Positions 26,754 through 35,265 of a stretch of 43,277 nt of DNA are shown piece after piece. The notes under the pieces were generated by a model. It was not told where the DNA came from, ran no database searches, and worked only from the letters and a program-made list of their open reading frames with translations. Positions within the stretch are counted from its first letter, which is position 1; each line of letters starts with the position of its first letter. The stretch comes from Psychrobacter sp. 5A.1 (GTDB taxonomy: Bacteria > Pseudomonadota > Gammaproteobacteria > Pseudomonadales > Moraxellaceae), in contig NZ_JASDDJ010000026.1 in NCBI RefSeq assembly GCF_030407455.1, positions 1 to 43,277 of the forward strand, read 5' to 3'. The translations under genes and the position numbers were made by a program.

Positions 26754-27131
26754 CTAACTCAACTGCAAAGACCCCTTCGCATTCATCAGCAGCTCAACCA
26801 CGTCATCACCACTGATAACCGTGAAGCGCTTGTCGATGGCTGACTCTCCGATACCGTTATGTTTCATACAGGCACTACAGACTAATACTTGGCCACCTTT
26901 TTCGATAAAGGCTTCTAGTAACTCGCCAGCAGGTTCAAACGGTGCACCGATATCCACTTTTGCCAACGCGTTGGGCAATGCCAAATGTACGGCATCTACC
27001 ATCAATATTACTGAGGCAGAGTGTCCTTTTTTAAGTGCCACACCTGCCATGGTAAAAGCCAAGGTGATTTTGCTTGGATTCGATTCGCTATTGTCGAATA
27101 GCGTACCGACGTAATCCGTATTATTAATCAT
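26754..27131 (-). CDS. DsrE/DsrF-like family protein
   Basis: A protein of 125 residues of the DsrE fold. LAFTMAGVALKKGHSASVILMVDAV is the first beta-alpha unit, and VLVCSACMKHNGI carries two cysteines (CSAC) at the place of the conserved sulfur-handling Cys. GDDVVELLMNAKGSLQL is the family-like end. Cytosolic, possibly a persulfide carrier or a small redox protein; no other sulfur-relay genes lie nearby. Confidence 0.8.
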   Translation of the reverse strand: MINNTDYVGTLFDNSESNPSKITLAFTMAGVALKKGHSASVILMVDAVHLALPNALAKVDIGAPFEPAGELLEAFIEKGGQVLVCSACMKHNGIGESAIDKRFTVISGDDVVELLMNAKGSLQLS

Positions 27132-27290
27132 ATTATTTTCCTTATGAGACTATTTTTAATTAGATAGTATTTGGTTGAGTGTCAAACTCACTACCATCCT
27201 AACATTTAATATATTTATTTATATAATGTATTGTTATGCAATAGTAGCCATAAGGTGGCTTGTTTGTGACGTGCTTTCAATAAACGCTTA

Positions 27291-27460
27291 GGGCGTGTCC
27301 TCAATTCAAACGAGTGTTCTCTAAATGGGCTAAAAATAGCTAAATTTTGCCAAACATCGTCAAATAGTTGATCAATATCTCGATATTATCTGCACTATTT
27401 TCCTCGTTTGACGGCAATTTATCTCATTTTTATCGCCATTTTCAAAATGGGGACAGGCCC
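27291..27460 (+). mobile_element. 170-bp MITE-like element, copy 4
   Basis: GGGCGTGTCCTCA end to GGGGACAGGCCC, TA flanks at 27289-27290 and 27461-27462, forward orientation. Lies downstream of the thioesterase gene stop. Confidence 0.9.
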
Positions 27461-27495
27461 TAGTAAGAGTTGTTTTAAGTTAAGATTTCTTGCCA

Positions 27496-28038
27496 CTACT
27501 CCGTTGGCGGCCAAGGTCGGTCAGCATCACTGATGATCCACTCTGCCACATAGCCACTCGGTGGTAACTGCCAATCAGATTGCCCCAATACCGATAAGAT
27601 ACGCGCTGTCTCGATGACTTTGCCACCTTCAGTCACGCCAGTACGCAGTAGGGCAGAGGAGCAGGGCTGGCCCTTGACCCACATGGACTGCTCGATATAC
27701 ATCCAGCGCTCATCGAAGCCAACGATTTTGGTCTTTAGGGTGACTTTTTGAAAGGCGCGAATGCGCTTGCGATATTGGATGGTACTGCCAGCGACGACCA
27801 AACCCCAGCGCTGCTTGAGTAAGTGTTTGCCAAGCCCAGTCCGTACCGCAAAGTCGGTGCGTCCCAAATCATAGAGGGTTAAAACGCGGCCATTATTCAT
27901 CTCCAAAAAGTTATCGATATCAGATAAGCGGCAGCGAAATTGAATCTCACTTGTCTCTTTAAAGGTTAAGGCATTGCCTTTTTTCACTTGCAGTGCCGCA
28001 TGGGCGATGGTGCTGGCATAACGGATAAATGGATACAT
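27496..28038 (-). CDS. Acyl-CoA thioesterase-like hot-dog protein
   Basis: A protein of 180 residues with the 4HBT-like thioesterase signature: SDIDNFLEMNNGRVLTLYDLGRTDF (a DxDxxxHMNN-type motif with E for H) and later YRKRIRAFQKVTLKT and DERWMYIEQ. The TxxLG/MNNG-R-DLGR arrangement resembles the THEM6-like branch. It probably hydrolyses fatty acyl-CoA. It is bracketed by MITE copies 4 and 5 in opposite orientations. Confidence 0.8.
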   Translation of the reverse strand: MYPFIRYASTIAHAALQVKKGNALTFKETSEIQFRCRLSDIDNFLEMNNGRVLTLYDLGRTDFAVRTGLGKHLLKQRWGLVVAGSTIQYRKRIRAFQKVTLKTKIVGFDERWMYIEQSMWVKGQPCSSALLRTGVTEGGKVIETARILSVLGQSDWQLPPSGYVAEWIISDADRPWPPTE

Positions 28039-28137
28039 GAAACACTCTCAAAAGTTTATAAACGTTGGCGTTATTATTTTGTCATATATGGCAATGATTA
28101 TTTGTTGTCAGAGACCGCATCTTGATAAGGTTCTCTA

Positions 28138-28307
28138 GGGCGTGTCCTCATTTTAAAAATGGTGATAAAAATGAGATAAATCGCAGTCAAACAAGGAAAA
28201 TAGCGCAGATAATATCGAGATATTAGTCAGCTATTTGACACCGTTTGGCAAGATTTAGCCATTTTTAACCCATTTAGATAACTATCGATTGAATTGAGGA
28301 CACGCCC
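28138..28307 (-). mobile_element. 170-bp MITE-like element, copy 5 (inside the YheT gene end)
   Basis: TA flanks at 28136-28137 and 28308-28309, reverse orientation, both ends intact. Its right-hand 26 bases now encode the C-terminal residues and stop of the YheT-like hydrolase. Confidence 0.92.
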
Positions 28308-29424
28308 TAATAGAAGCCACGCCAATATGATTAAAATAGGCACTGACAGTCTCGGGTATCCAGTTGATATCGAACTTTGAGGTTTTTGCTTTTTTACCAT
28401 TGGTTCCAGATGGCTTAACATTAGATTTATCATCAGTCGATTGCCTGTTTACTGAAGAACTGTCTGTGCCATTTTCTGAATGACTGTCTGAGCGATAACG
28501 CAGATAGCCAATATGACCACCATGCGCGGTATCCAAAATAGTGACACTATCGGAGACATCGTTTGGCGTGGCGGTAAAGCCGATAAAAGGATCGTCTTTT
28601 GCGCTAATCAGTAATAGTGGACGTGTGACATCTCTTAGATATGGTAGGGCAGAGGACGTATGATAATAATCGTTTTTAGAGCGATAGCCATGACGGGGTG
28701 CGGTGAAAATATCATCAAAATCACTGATACGATTGGCCGATTTGATAGAGTTGATTTCGTCTTTGCTCAGATCATTGGCCAACGCTTTTTTGATAATTGG
28801 ATTGAGCAAATAAGGCGTATAGATACGATGACTCAAAAAGCTGTGCATGGTAATGGCCGCTGACGACATATCTACGGGAGCAGAGATGACCGCAGCGCCT
28901 TTGCAGATGGCTTCGTCACCATACTCGCCCATATATTTGGCCAGTGCATTACCACCGAGTGACACGCCAGCCGCATAGATATTGGCATACTGCGCACGTA
29001 AGTTTTGTAGCGCGTGATGCACCTCGGCAGTATCACCCGCATTATAAAAAACTCGACCATTAGCTGGAATACCGCCACAACTACGAAAGTGCACCACCAC
29101 AAAATGCCAGCCTTGCGCATGCATTTGGTATGCTAGCGCGCGAGCATAATGACTATCGCTGCTGCCTTCCATACCATGAAATAGCACAATCAATGGCGTT
29201 TGCTCAAGCTCGCCATCTGTTGCTGTATCGATAGGATGCGCATCATAAAAGTCGTAAGCAATATCGGTTTCACTTAAGGAATCTTGCATCACCACGCGGC
29301 GATAGGTTGGTGCTTTTGGAGCAAAGAATTTGGGTAAGATGCTTTGTAGATGAGGATTGGTCAGCCAAAATGGCGGTTTGAAAGGGGCTGGAGAGAATGG
29401 CTTGTTCGATTTTGAAACAGACAT
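28282..29424 (-). CDS. YheT-family alpha/beta hydrolase, C-terminus replaced by a MITE
   Basis: A hydrolase of 380 residues. N-terminal PPFWLTNPHLQSILP is diagnostic of the YheT family; the nucleophile is in AGVSLGGNALAKY, the acid in SAKDDPFIG and the histidine in AHGGHIGY. A Ser/Asp/Asn-rich insert of about 40 residues follows the histidine and separates it from the final WIPE segment, unusual for the family. The last residues RACPQFNR and stop are encoded by MITE copy 5. Removing the element and one TA joins the frame to a tail IREPYQDAVSDNK ending at 28098. All catalytic residues are kept, so activity is probably retained. Confidence 0.88.
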   Translation of the reverse strand: MSVSKSNKPFSPAPFKPPFWLTNPHLQSILPKFFAPKAPTYRRVVMQDSLSETDIAYDFYDAHPIDTATDGELEQTPLIVLFHGMEGSSDSHYARALAYQMHAQGWHFVVVHFRSCGGIPANGRVFYNAGDTAEVHHALQNLRAQYANIYAAGVSLGGNALAKYMGEYGDEAICKGAAVISAPVDMSSAAITMHSFLSHRIYTPYLLNPIIKKALANDLSKDEINSIKSANRISDFDDIFTAPRHGYRSKNDYYHTSSALPYLRDVTRPLLLISAKDDPFIGFTATPNDVSDSVTILDTAHGGHIGYLRYRSDSHSENGTDSSSVNRQSTDDKSNVKPSGTNGKKAKTSKFDINWIPETVSAYFNHIGVASIRACPQFNR

Positions 29425-29659
29425 AAATGGCTCTTATTTAATTATTGTTAAAAAGCAATGGCTTATCATACCGATGGCAATGGCCAAAACCAATGCTTTT
29501 CAGTGAACGCATGGATACTCAATGTTAGCTATTCAATATCAGCTACTCAATAGCAGTCACTTAAAACAGCTATTTAAAACAACCACTGCAAAGTAGACGC
29601 TTAAAAACAGTTATTCAAAAGTAAATACTGAAAAGCAATCAATTAGCATCATGCATTAT
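29425..29659. repeat. AT-rich spacer with degenerate short repeats
   Basis: From about 29520 to 29640 there are many variants of AGCTATTCAAT, AGCTACTCAAT, AACAGCTATTTAAAAC and CAGTTATTCAAAAG. They look like a decayed tandem array with units of roughly 15-20 bases; there is no gene. Confidence 0.45.
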
Positions 29660-30256
29660 TCAGGGCTTATCCAACACCCGCCCATCCATCGCCAAGCGTT
29701 CTTTTAAACTGTTAATATCTGCCTCAGCGAGTGTCACGGTCAGTGTTACTTGCTTACTATAAACGACGTCATCGATACTGCCATTTAGGCTATCGACGAC
29801 GTAACGACATTGGGCTTCGGTGGCAAACTCTGCCAATATCTGTACTTGTGCCATTGGGACATAAGGGCTTAATGTCATCTGGTCAACGGCCGCTTGCGCT
29901 GAGCCTGCATACGCACGGGTCAGACCACCTGCGCCTAACTTAATACCACCGAAATAGCGCACCACGATGATAATGACATTGCCGATAGATTTGTGCTGCA
30001 AGACATTTAATATCGGGCGTCCTGCCGTGCCATTTGGCTCACCATCATCATCAAAGCCAGCACTGGTGGTGTTATTTGGATCGCCAATGATATAAGCCCA
30101 GCAGTGGTGACGGGCATCGGGATATTTTTCTCGTAGTTGTTCCACGTGAAACATTGCATCCTCGCGTGACGCTACGGGATAAGCGTAAGCAATAAACTCA
30201 GATTTCTTGATTTCTAAGCGAGCAGTGACGGTACGTTTTAGTGTTTGATAGCTCAT
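29660..30256 (-). CDS. yigZ: YigZ/IMPACT family protein
   Basis: A protein of 198 residues. The N-terminal Impact domain has KKSEFIAYAYPV, DARHHCWAYI, DDDGEPNGTAGRPIL and VRYFGGIKLGAGGL, followed by a C-terminal DUF1949-type ferredoxin-like domain. The family binds nucleic acid or ribosomes in other organisms, but the bacterial role is unsettled. A perfect parS-like 16-mer lies within its coding sequence (30138-30153). Confidence 0.92.
   Translation of the reverse strand: MSYQTLKRTVTARLEIKKSEFIAYAYPVASREDAMFHVEQLREKYPDARHHCWAYIIGDPNNTTSAGFDDDGEPNGTAGRPILNVLQHKSIGNVIIIVVRYFGGIKLGAGGLTRAYAGSAQAAVDQMTLSPYVPMAQVQILAEFATEAQCRYVVDSLNGSIDDVVYSKQVTLTVTLAEADINSLKERLAMDGRVLDKP
30138..30153. other. parS-like site 1 (consensus match)
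   Basis: TGTTCCACGTGAAACA, identical to the widely shared chromosomal parS consensus TGTTNCACGTGAAACA recognised by ParB. It lies inside the yigZ coding sequence. Confidence 0.75.
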
Positions 30257-30558
30257 ATTTCATCAGGTCTAGGTTGGATATGGTAAACTTGTCTTACTTT
30301 CACTGTCGTCCATATTTGGCGCAGTGTTTATTTAATTTTTATTATAGTACCACTTCTTACCCGTGAAGATAGCGATGCAAGCTCAATGTGAGTGCCTGCG
30401 TTGCTGCTATAGTCGGTTCAAGATAATTTAGAGACAAGGACGACTAGTGAAAGGACTACAAACAGTAGACGACATTAGCCTGACATCCTCTCTAATTTAG
30501 ATAGAACTGAGTATACCGAGGTAGAGTAGGTATCATAAAATGGATGGTAGTAAATAGT

Positions 30559-31263
30559 ATGCGTCTAGATAAATTTATTAGTAAAGCCACTGAGCTGTCA
30601 CGTAAAGAATCCAAAAAAATCATGCACGCTGGTGAGATTATGGTGAACGAGCAGGTTGTTAAGGATCCTGGTTTGCATGTCGATATCGTCAATGACGAAG
30701 TGATGTGGGGCGGCGAACCACTCTCGGTAGCAGCGGGCAATCGTTATATTTTACTTCATAAACCTGAAGGTTTTGAATGTACGCTAAAGGCCAAAGAATA
30801 CCCTATCGTTACTGAGCTGATTTCAGTTCCAGAGCTTGGTAGCTTACGCATTGCTGGTCGCCTCGATGTCGATACTACTGGTGCGCTGCTGATCAGTGAT
30901 GACGGTGGTTGGCTACATCGTGTGACCAGTCCTAAGCACGAGCATGCAAAAACATATGAGCTTACCTTAGCTGATGCAATGGATAGCGATGCTCAGGCCA
31001 ATGCAGTCAAAGAAGTGGCGGAAGGTATCTTGCTAGAAGGTGATCACGAAGAAACCAAACCTGCGGTTCTTGAGTTCATCGATGCAACACATGCGCGCCT
31101 GACGTTAGAGCAAGGCAAATATCATCAAGTTAAACGTATGATGGGTTATTTTGGCAATCGAGTGACTGAGCTACATCGTGCCAGCATTGGTCATATCAAT
31201 TTAGAAGGGTTAGAGAAAGGCGACAGTCGTTTCTTAACACCAGAAGAAGTTGCTAAGTTTTAA
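30559..31263 (+). CDS. rsuA: 16S rRNA pseudouridine-516 synthase
   Basis: A protein of 234 residues. The N-terminal S4 RNA-binding domain is MRLDKFISKATELSRKES. The catalytic aspartate lies in RIAGRLDVDTTGALLISDDG, and the C-terminal KYHQVKRMMGYFGNRVTELHR is the RsuA/RluB family motif. RsuA modifies U516 of 16S rRNA. ATG 30544 would add five residues; 30559 is chosen because RsuA proteins start MRLDKFI. The 300 bases upstream hold no recognised signal. Confidence 0.92.
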   Translation: MRLDKFISKATELSRKESKKIMHAGEIMVNEQVVKDPGLHVDIVNDEVMWGGEPLSVAAGNRYILLHKPEGFECTLKAKEYPIVTELISVPELGSLRIAGRLDVDTTGALLISDDGGWLHRVTSPKHEHAKTYELTLADAMDSDAQANAVKEVAEGILLEGDHEETKPAVLEFIDATHARLTLEQGKYHQVKRMMGYFGNRVTELHRASIGHINLEGLEKGDSRFLTPEEVAKF

Positions 31264-31286
31264 GTCGTTACTTTTTTCGATTTGAG

Positions 31287-31318
31287 ATGATTTCGCTTTA
31301 AAATGATTTCGCTTTAAA
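31287..31318 (+). repeat. 16-bp tandem duplication
   Basis: ATGATTTCGCTTTAAA occurs twice in direct succession, just after rsuA. Confidence 0.9.
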
Positions 31319-31345
31319 ATAACTCGTAAGCATATTTCTAAAATG

Positions 31346-31377
31346 AGCAGCCACTAAACAGTGTGCTGCTTTTTTTC
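31346..31377 (+). terminator. Rho-independent terminator of rsuA
   Basis: AGCAGCCAC, short loop, GTGTGCTGCT with one mismatch, then seven T. The following 250 bases to the DsbC-like gene hold only degenerate ATTAAA-ACTATCGTC-type repeats (31556-31612). Confidence 0.75.
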
Positions 31378-31632
31378 GTTCATTTTCAGGGCAGTATGTG
31401 TTGCCTATCTCTTAAAGCTAGGTAGCAATTTTGCAAAACTGAGCCTTTAATACTTTGAAATCATTGTCCTTGTGCTAAAGTCTTCTCACCTCTTTAATCT
31501 CTATATTTACATAATATGGTACTTGTTATGCCACGTGGCGGGCATGAACAATGTGGTTATTAAAAACCATCGCTATTAAACACTATCGTCATTAAATACT
31601 GTCATTATTACAAATCAGATAGGACTGTCTCT

Positions 31633-32697
31633 GTGAAATTATCCGTATTAAAATCTGCTGGTCTAATCAGTACCATACTGTTGGCAACGACTGCATGTGC
31701 TGAGCCTAGTGCTAATGATGCTACCAGTAAGAATGTCAGTCAAAGTGCTCAAAGCCCTCAAGATACTGGCACAGTAAGTAAATCTGTTGACAGTCGCTTG
31801 CGCCAATTACTGGCTCAGGCAGGTATCAAAACGCAAATCACCTCTATTGAGCCTTCTAACTTACCCAATATGTATCAAGTCAATTTGGCTGGGCAGTTGC
31901 CTTTGCATATCACTGAAGATGGTAGATATGTCATCCAAGGTGAGCTACAAAAGAATCCAAGCAAGCGGGTAGTGACCAAAACACCAGCACGCAGCACGAG
32001 TGCGCAGGTAGGCAAACCTGTCAGTGCTAGCGTCAAATCTGACATGCTAGCGAATATGGCAGCGCTGAAAAACATGAGTGCTAAAACACCGTTTTTCTAT
32101 ACGGCCGTACCTGGTGTTATTTGGGGGGCGACGTTAGAAGGCGTACCTTTTTTATTATCAGATGATGCGCAGTACATCACCGATGGCGAGATATCTGTCA
32201 TCGAAAATGGCCAGTTTATTGGGCTTGACGAAGCGTTTGAATCACTAAAAAACCAGTCTGTGTTTGCGACGTTGGATAAGAGCCAACTGATTACCTATCC
32301 TGCGACTAGCAAAGAGCGCGCTGTCATCTATGTGGCTGATGATGTGAATTGTCCGTACTGCCGTCGATTGCATCAACAGATACCAATGCTCAATACAAAA
32401 GGTGTCACCGTCAACGTTATCGGCTATCCGATATACGAGGCATCACCTGCGCAAATGCGTGGTATTTGGTGTCAAGCTGATGAAAGTAGTCGCCGCAAAG
32501 CTTTTGACAAAGCAATGCTAGCGGGTCAGATGACGCCTGCACCAGCGAGCTGTAACACCGATCATATAACGCCGAACCGTGAAAAAGCAGCTGGACTCGC
32601 GGTAATGGCGACGCCTGCCATCTATCGTGAAGATGGCGTGCTATATCAGGCGAGTTTTGAAAGTCCAGAATTTCTAGAATTCTTGGGTGTTGAATAA
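31633..32697 (+). CDS. DsbC-family thiol:disulfide interchange protein with two N-terminal domains
   Basis: An exported thioredoxin-fold protein of 354 residues. The signal peptide is followed by TTACAEP (possibly a poor lipobox). The thioredoxin domain has VNCPYCRRLH, active-site C240 and C243, and a late ATPAIYREDG with cis-Pro. Before it there are two DsbC_N-like units: about 48-110 (YQVNLAG...ITEDGRYVIQGEL) and about 150-205 (WGATLEG...LSDDAQYITDGEI). Classical DsbC has one such dimerisation domain. It probably isomerises disulfides in the periplasm. It starts at GTG with AGGA upstream. Confidence 0.82.
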   Translation: MKLSVLKSAGLISTILLATTACAEPSANDATSKNVSQSAQSPQDTGTVSKSVDSRLRQLLAQAGIKTQITSIEPSNLPNMYQVNLAGQLPLHITEDGRYVIQGELQKNPSKRVVTKTPARSTSAQVGKPVSASVKSDMLANMAALKNMSAKTPFFYTAVPGVIWGATLEGVPFLLSDDAQYITDGEISVIENGQFIGLDEAFESLKNQSVFATLDKSQLITYPATSKERAVIYVADDVNCPYCRRLHQQIPMLNTKGVTVNVIGYPIYEASPAQMRGIWCQADESSRRKAFDKAMLAGQMTPAPASCNTDHITPNREKAAGLAVMATPAIYREDGVLYQASFESPEFLEFLGVE

Positions 32698-32766
32698 TCG
32701 ATTGGTAGGGTTAAGTGCTTCAGTAATTCAAAAACTTAAGGTATTAGACGGTTAAGCACAGTAATA

Positions 32767-32805
32767 AAAAACCGCCTTATGAATCAGTTCATAAGGCGGT
32801 TTTTT
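32767..32805. terminator. Strong bidirectional terminator
   Basis: ACCGCCTTATGAA, loop TCA or similar, TTCATAAGGCGGT, flanked by A and T runs. A stem of about 13 bases between the convergent DsbC-like and DUF2939 genes. Confidence 0.95.
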
Positions 32806-32853
32806 ATGGTTCTATTCAGACATTTTTGCATCTCAAAAGCTGTCTTAAATAAT

Positions 32854-33504
32854 TTACGGCAACACGATATCGACGATTTTCCAGTTAATCAAACCTTCAC
32901 GTTGCATCTCTATCGTGAGTGGATAGCCTTTAACTTGTCCGCTGATAGTGAAGCAATTAATACCGCAATAGCTCAGCTTAGGTTTGTCACTATCAGAGCC
33001 TTGAGCCACTTGTTTCTCAAGTTCAGCGGCTTGTTTTGTCATGATTTCCTGCATTTGGCTTTTGACCACTGCATCGACATCGCCGCGCTGAGTGATTAAG
33101 GTCTGGATCAAGTTTTTTAAATTGACCTGATTGCTCGCGATAGCCCATGCCGCTGCCAATTCTTTGGTCGCTGTATTGGCCTGACCCTGCGTATTGATAA
33201 CCTTTTCAATATTCTGCGGGGTGATGGCACCATCAACGGCTTTTGCGATAAAACTATTGGCAGCCTCGGTCAAAGGCTCGCCGCCCAGCTGAGACACTAA
33301 CGGATATTGGGTCATCGTCGCCGTAAACTGACTGGTCAATTGGTTTTGCACACTAGGCCGCACTTGGTCATAGTCAATGGCCGCTGCAATAGTGGCACCG
33401 TCTTTGTCATCGTAGGCATTTTTGAGCTGATACGCGCTGTAGTAAGGCGAGCCTGCATAAATGGCTACCGCAATGATGATTAATAGAACAACCAGCTTTT
33501 TCAT
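32854..33504 (-). CDS. DUF2939 protein
   Basis: A protein of 216 residues. A single N-terminal membrane segment (MKKLVVLLIIIAVAIYAGS) is followed by PYYSAYQLKNAYDDKDGATIAAAIDYDQVRPS, the DUF2939 signature, then helices rich in Ala/Gln. The frame extends to 33669, but the upstream residues lack a family match; ATG 33504 starts the membrane segment. Function unknown, facing the periplasm. Confidence 0.8.
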   Translation of the reverse strand: MKKLVVLLIIIAVAIYAGSPYYSAYQLKNAYDDKDGATIAAAIDYDQVRPSVQNQLTSQFTATMTQYPLVSQLGGEPLTEAANSFIAKAVDGAITPQNIEKVINTQGQANTATKELAAAWAIASNQVNLKNLIQTLITQRGDVDAVVKSQMQEIMTKQAAELEKQVAQGSDSDKPKLSYCGINCFTISGQVKGYPLTIEMQREGLINWKIVDIVLP

Positions 33505-33806
33505 AAGACATGGGACCTTGTCGCAAACGTCATCATTATGAGTATAGATGACCATAGATATGGCGACAAATATTAGCACGACTGGGCATTGTTCAGGTAT
33601 GAAAAGCTTTGCCGTAACCTTAATAAATCGTTTGTATTTTGACTCAGCTAGGCTAACTGCTAATTTCATCAGTTAAGCGCTTGATAAATCAGCCGACCAT
33701 CTCCATAAATAGCGCAAACTTTTTATAATTGATTTGGCTAAGCAGCCCCCACCGTATTTGTTCGTTAAATCCAAGTGTGCTTATTCTGTGACATTGTGCT
33801 TCACTA

Positions 33807-33822
33807 TGTTTCATGTGAAACG
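33807..33822. other. parS-like site 2
   Basis: TGTTTCATGTGAAACG: a 14-base palindrome that differs from the parS consensus at one core position (T for C) and at the last base. It lies in the 450-base gap upstream of dnaJ, which otherwise shows nothing recognised. Confidence 0.5.
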
Positions 33823-33952
33823 TTAGAAGATGACTGTGTATAAAAGTAAGACTGACTGCGCATAAGATTAAGACGTATAAGATTGAGACCATCATTGAGT
33901 AGCGCGGATGACTTGACGAGCCGGTGTGACTGTAAAGACGATAGGAGAGAGC

Positions 33953-35092
33953 ATGAGTAAGCGCGATTTTTATGAAATATTAGGTGTCAGCAAGACCGCT
34001 GATAGCAAAGAAATTAAGCGAGCCTACCGTAAGCTTGCCATGAAATACCATCCAGATCGCAACTCTGATGATCCTGATTCTGAAGACAAGTTCAAAGAAG
34101 CATCAATGGCTTATGAAGTACTGAGCGATGCAGAAAAACGCTCAGCCTACGATCGCATGGGTCATGCAGCCTTTGAAAACGGCATGGGTGGCGGCGGCTT
34201 CGGCGGCGCAGGCGGCGGTAACTTCCAAGATATCTTTGGCGATATCTTTGGTAACTTCGGCGATATCTTCGGTCAGCAGCGTGGCGGCGGCGGTGGCGGA
34301 CGTTCGCGCCGTGGCTCTGATTTGCGCTATGTGATTGAGCTAACTTTAGAAGAAGCGGTACGTGGCTGCAAAAAAGAAATCAGCTTTACCGCTCCTGCGC
34401 CTTGTGATACCTGTGATGGTAAAGGGGCAAAAAATGCTTCTGATGTCGTGACCTGTCAGACCTGTCATGGACAAGGCCAAGTGCGCATGCAGCAGGGCTT
34501 CTTTGCCGTACAGCAAGCTTGCCCTCATTGCGGTGGTACGGGCAAACAAATCAGAAACCCTTGTTCTGATTGTCATGGTAATGGCGTCAAAGACAAATCA
34601 CGTACGCTAGAAGTCTCTATCCCAGCTGGCGTCGATGATGGTGATCGCGTCCGTCTAGCAGGCGAAGGCGAAGCGGGCGGCGCGGGCGTGCAAAACGGCG
34701 ATTTGTATGTCGAAGTACGCGTCAAACAGCACAATGTCTTTACCCGTCAAGGCGCTGATCTATATATGGATGTGCCAGTTAGCATCACTGATGCCGCATT
34801 GGGCAAAGAAGTTGAAATTCCAACCTTAGATGGCAAAGTGAAAATCAAGGTTGCCGAAGGCACGCAAAGTGGTAAGTTGCTACGTGTGCGCGGCAAAGGC
34901 GTGACGCCAGTTCGCACGACCATGAAAGGTGATTTGATTTGCCGTGTCGTCATCGAGACGCCAGTGAATCTGACGCGCGAGCAAAAAGACTTGTTACGTC
35001 AATTCCAAGATACTTTGGACGGTGATAGTAAGCATCAACAGTCACCGCATAAAAAATCATTCTTCAAAAAGATTGGCGAGCTATTTGACTGA
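33953..35092 (+). CDS. dnaJ: Chaperone DnaJ (Hsp40)
   Basis: A DnaK co-chaperone of 379 residues. The J domain ([19 protein letters not shown] with the HPD motif) is followed by a Gly/Phe-rich region, four zinc-finger CxxCxGxG-type repeats ([32 protein letters not shown]) and the client-binding C-terminal domain. GTG 33926 would add nine residues; ATG 33953 with AGGAG upstream is the family start. dnaK is not adjacent here. It ends in a palindromic terminator that contains a parS-like core. Confidence 0.97.
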   Translation: MSKRDFYEILGVSKTADSKEIKRAYRKLAMKYHPDRNSDDPDSEDKFKEASMAYEVLSDAEKRSAYDRMGHAAFENGMGGGGFGGAGGGNFQDIFGDIFGNFGDIFGQQRGGGGGGRSRRGSDLRYVIELTLEEAVRGCKKEISFTAPAPCDTCDGKGAKNASDVVTCQTCHGQGQVRMQQGFFAVQQACPHCGGTGKQIRNPCSDCHGNGVKDKSRTLEVSIPAGVDDGDRVRLAGEGEAGGAGVQNGDLYVEVRVKQHNVFTRQGADLYMDVPVSITDAALGKEVEIPTLDGKVKIKVAEGTQSGKLLRVRGKGVTPVRTTMKGDLICRVVIETPVNLTREQKDLLRQFQDTLDGDSKHQQSPHKKSFFKKIGELFD

Positions 35093-35126
35093 TAGTTTTG
35101 CTTAACTGAACAACGTCATTGTTTTT

Positions 35127-35162
35127 AGCCCAATAGTTTCACGTGAAACTATTGGGCTTTTT
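35127..35162 (+). terminator. 32-bp perfect palindrome terminator of dnaJ
   Basis: AGCCCAATAGTTTCAC followed by its exact reverse complement GTGAAACTATTGGGCT, then TTTT. The palindrome has no loop bases, so the RNA hairpin would open a few central pairs. Confidence 0.9.
35135..35150. other. parS-like site 3, inside the dnaJ terminator
   Basis: AGTTTCACGTGAAACT: the 14-base core GTTTCACGTGAAAC is a perfect parS core; only the outermost T/A pair is swapped. Confidence 0.6.
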
Positions 35163-35265
35163 GCTGAGTGTATAAAAAGCCACTCGGGTAGGGATATTTG
35201 CTAAACTTACGATAAATAGTATTTAAAAGCACCTTTACTAAAAACAAAGCATTTAGGACAAAGAT

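Noticed and set aside
29520..29640. Possible CRISPR-like array
   Set aside because: The repeats are short, degenerate and not evenly spaced, there are no unique spacers and no cas genes.
32779..33099. Plus-strand frame of 106 codons opposite the DUF2939 gene
   Set aside because: It starts inside the terminator stem and is antisense to a well-supported gene; no family features.
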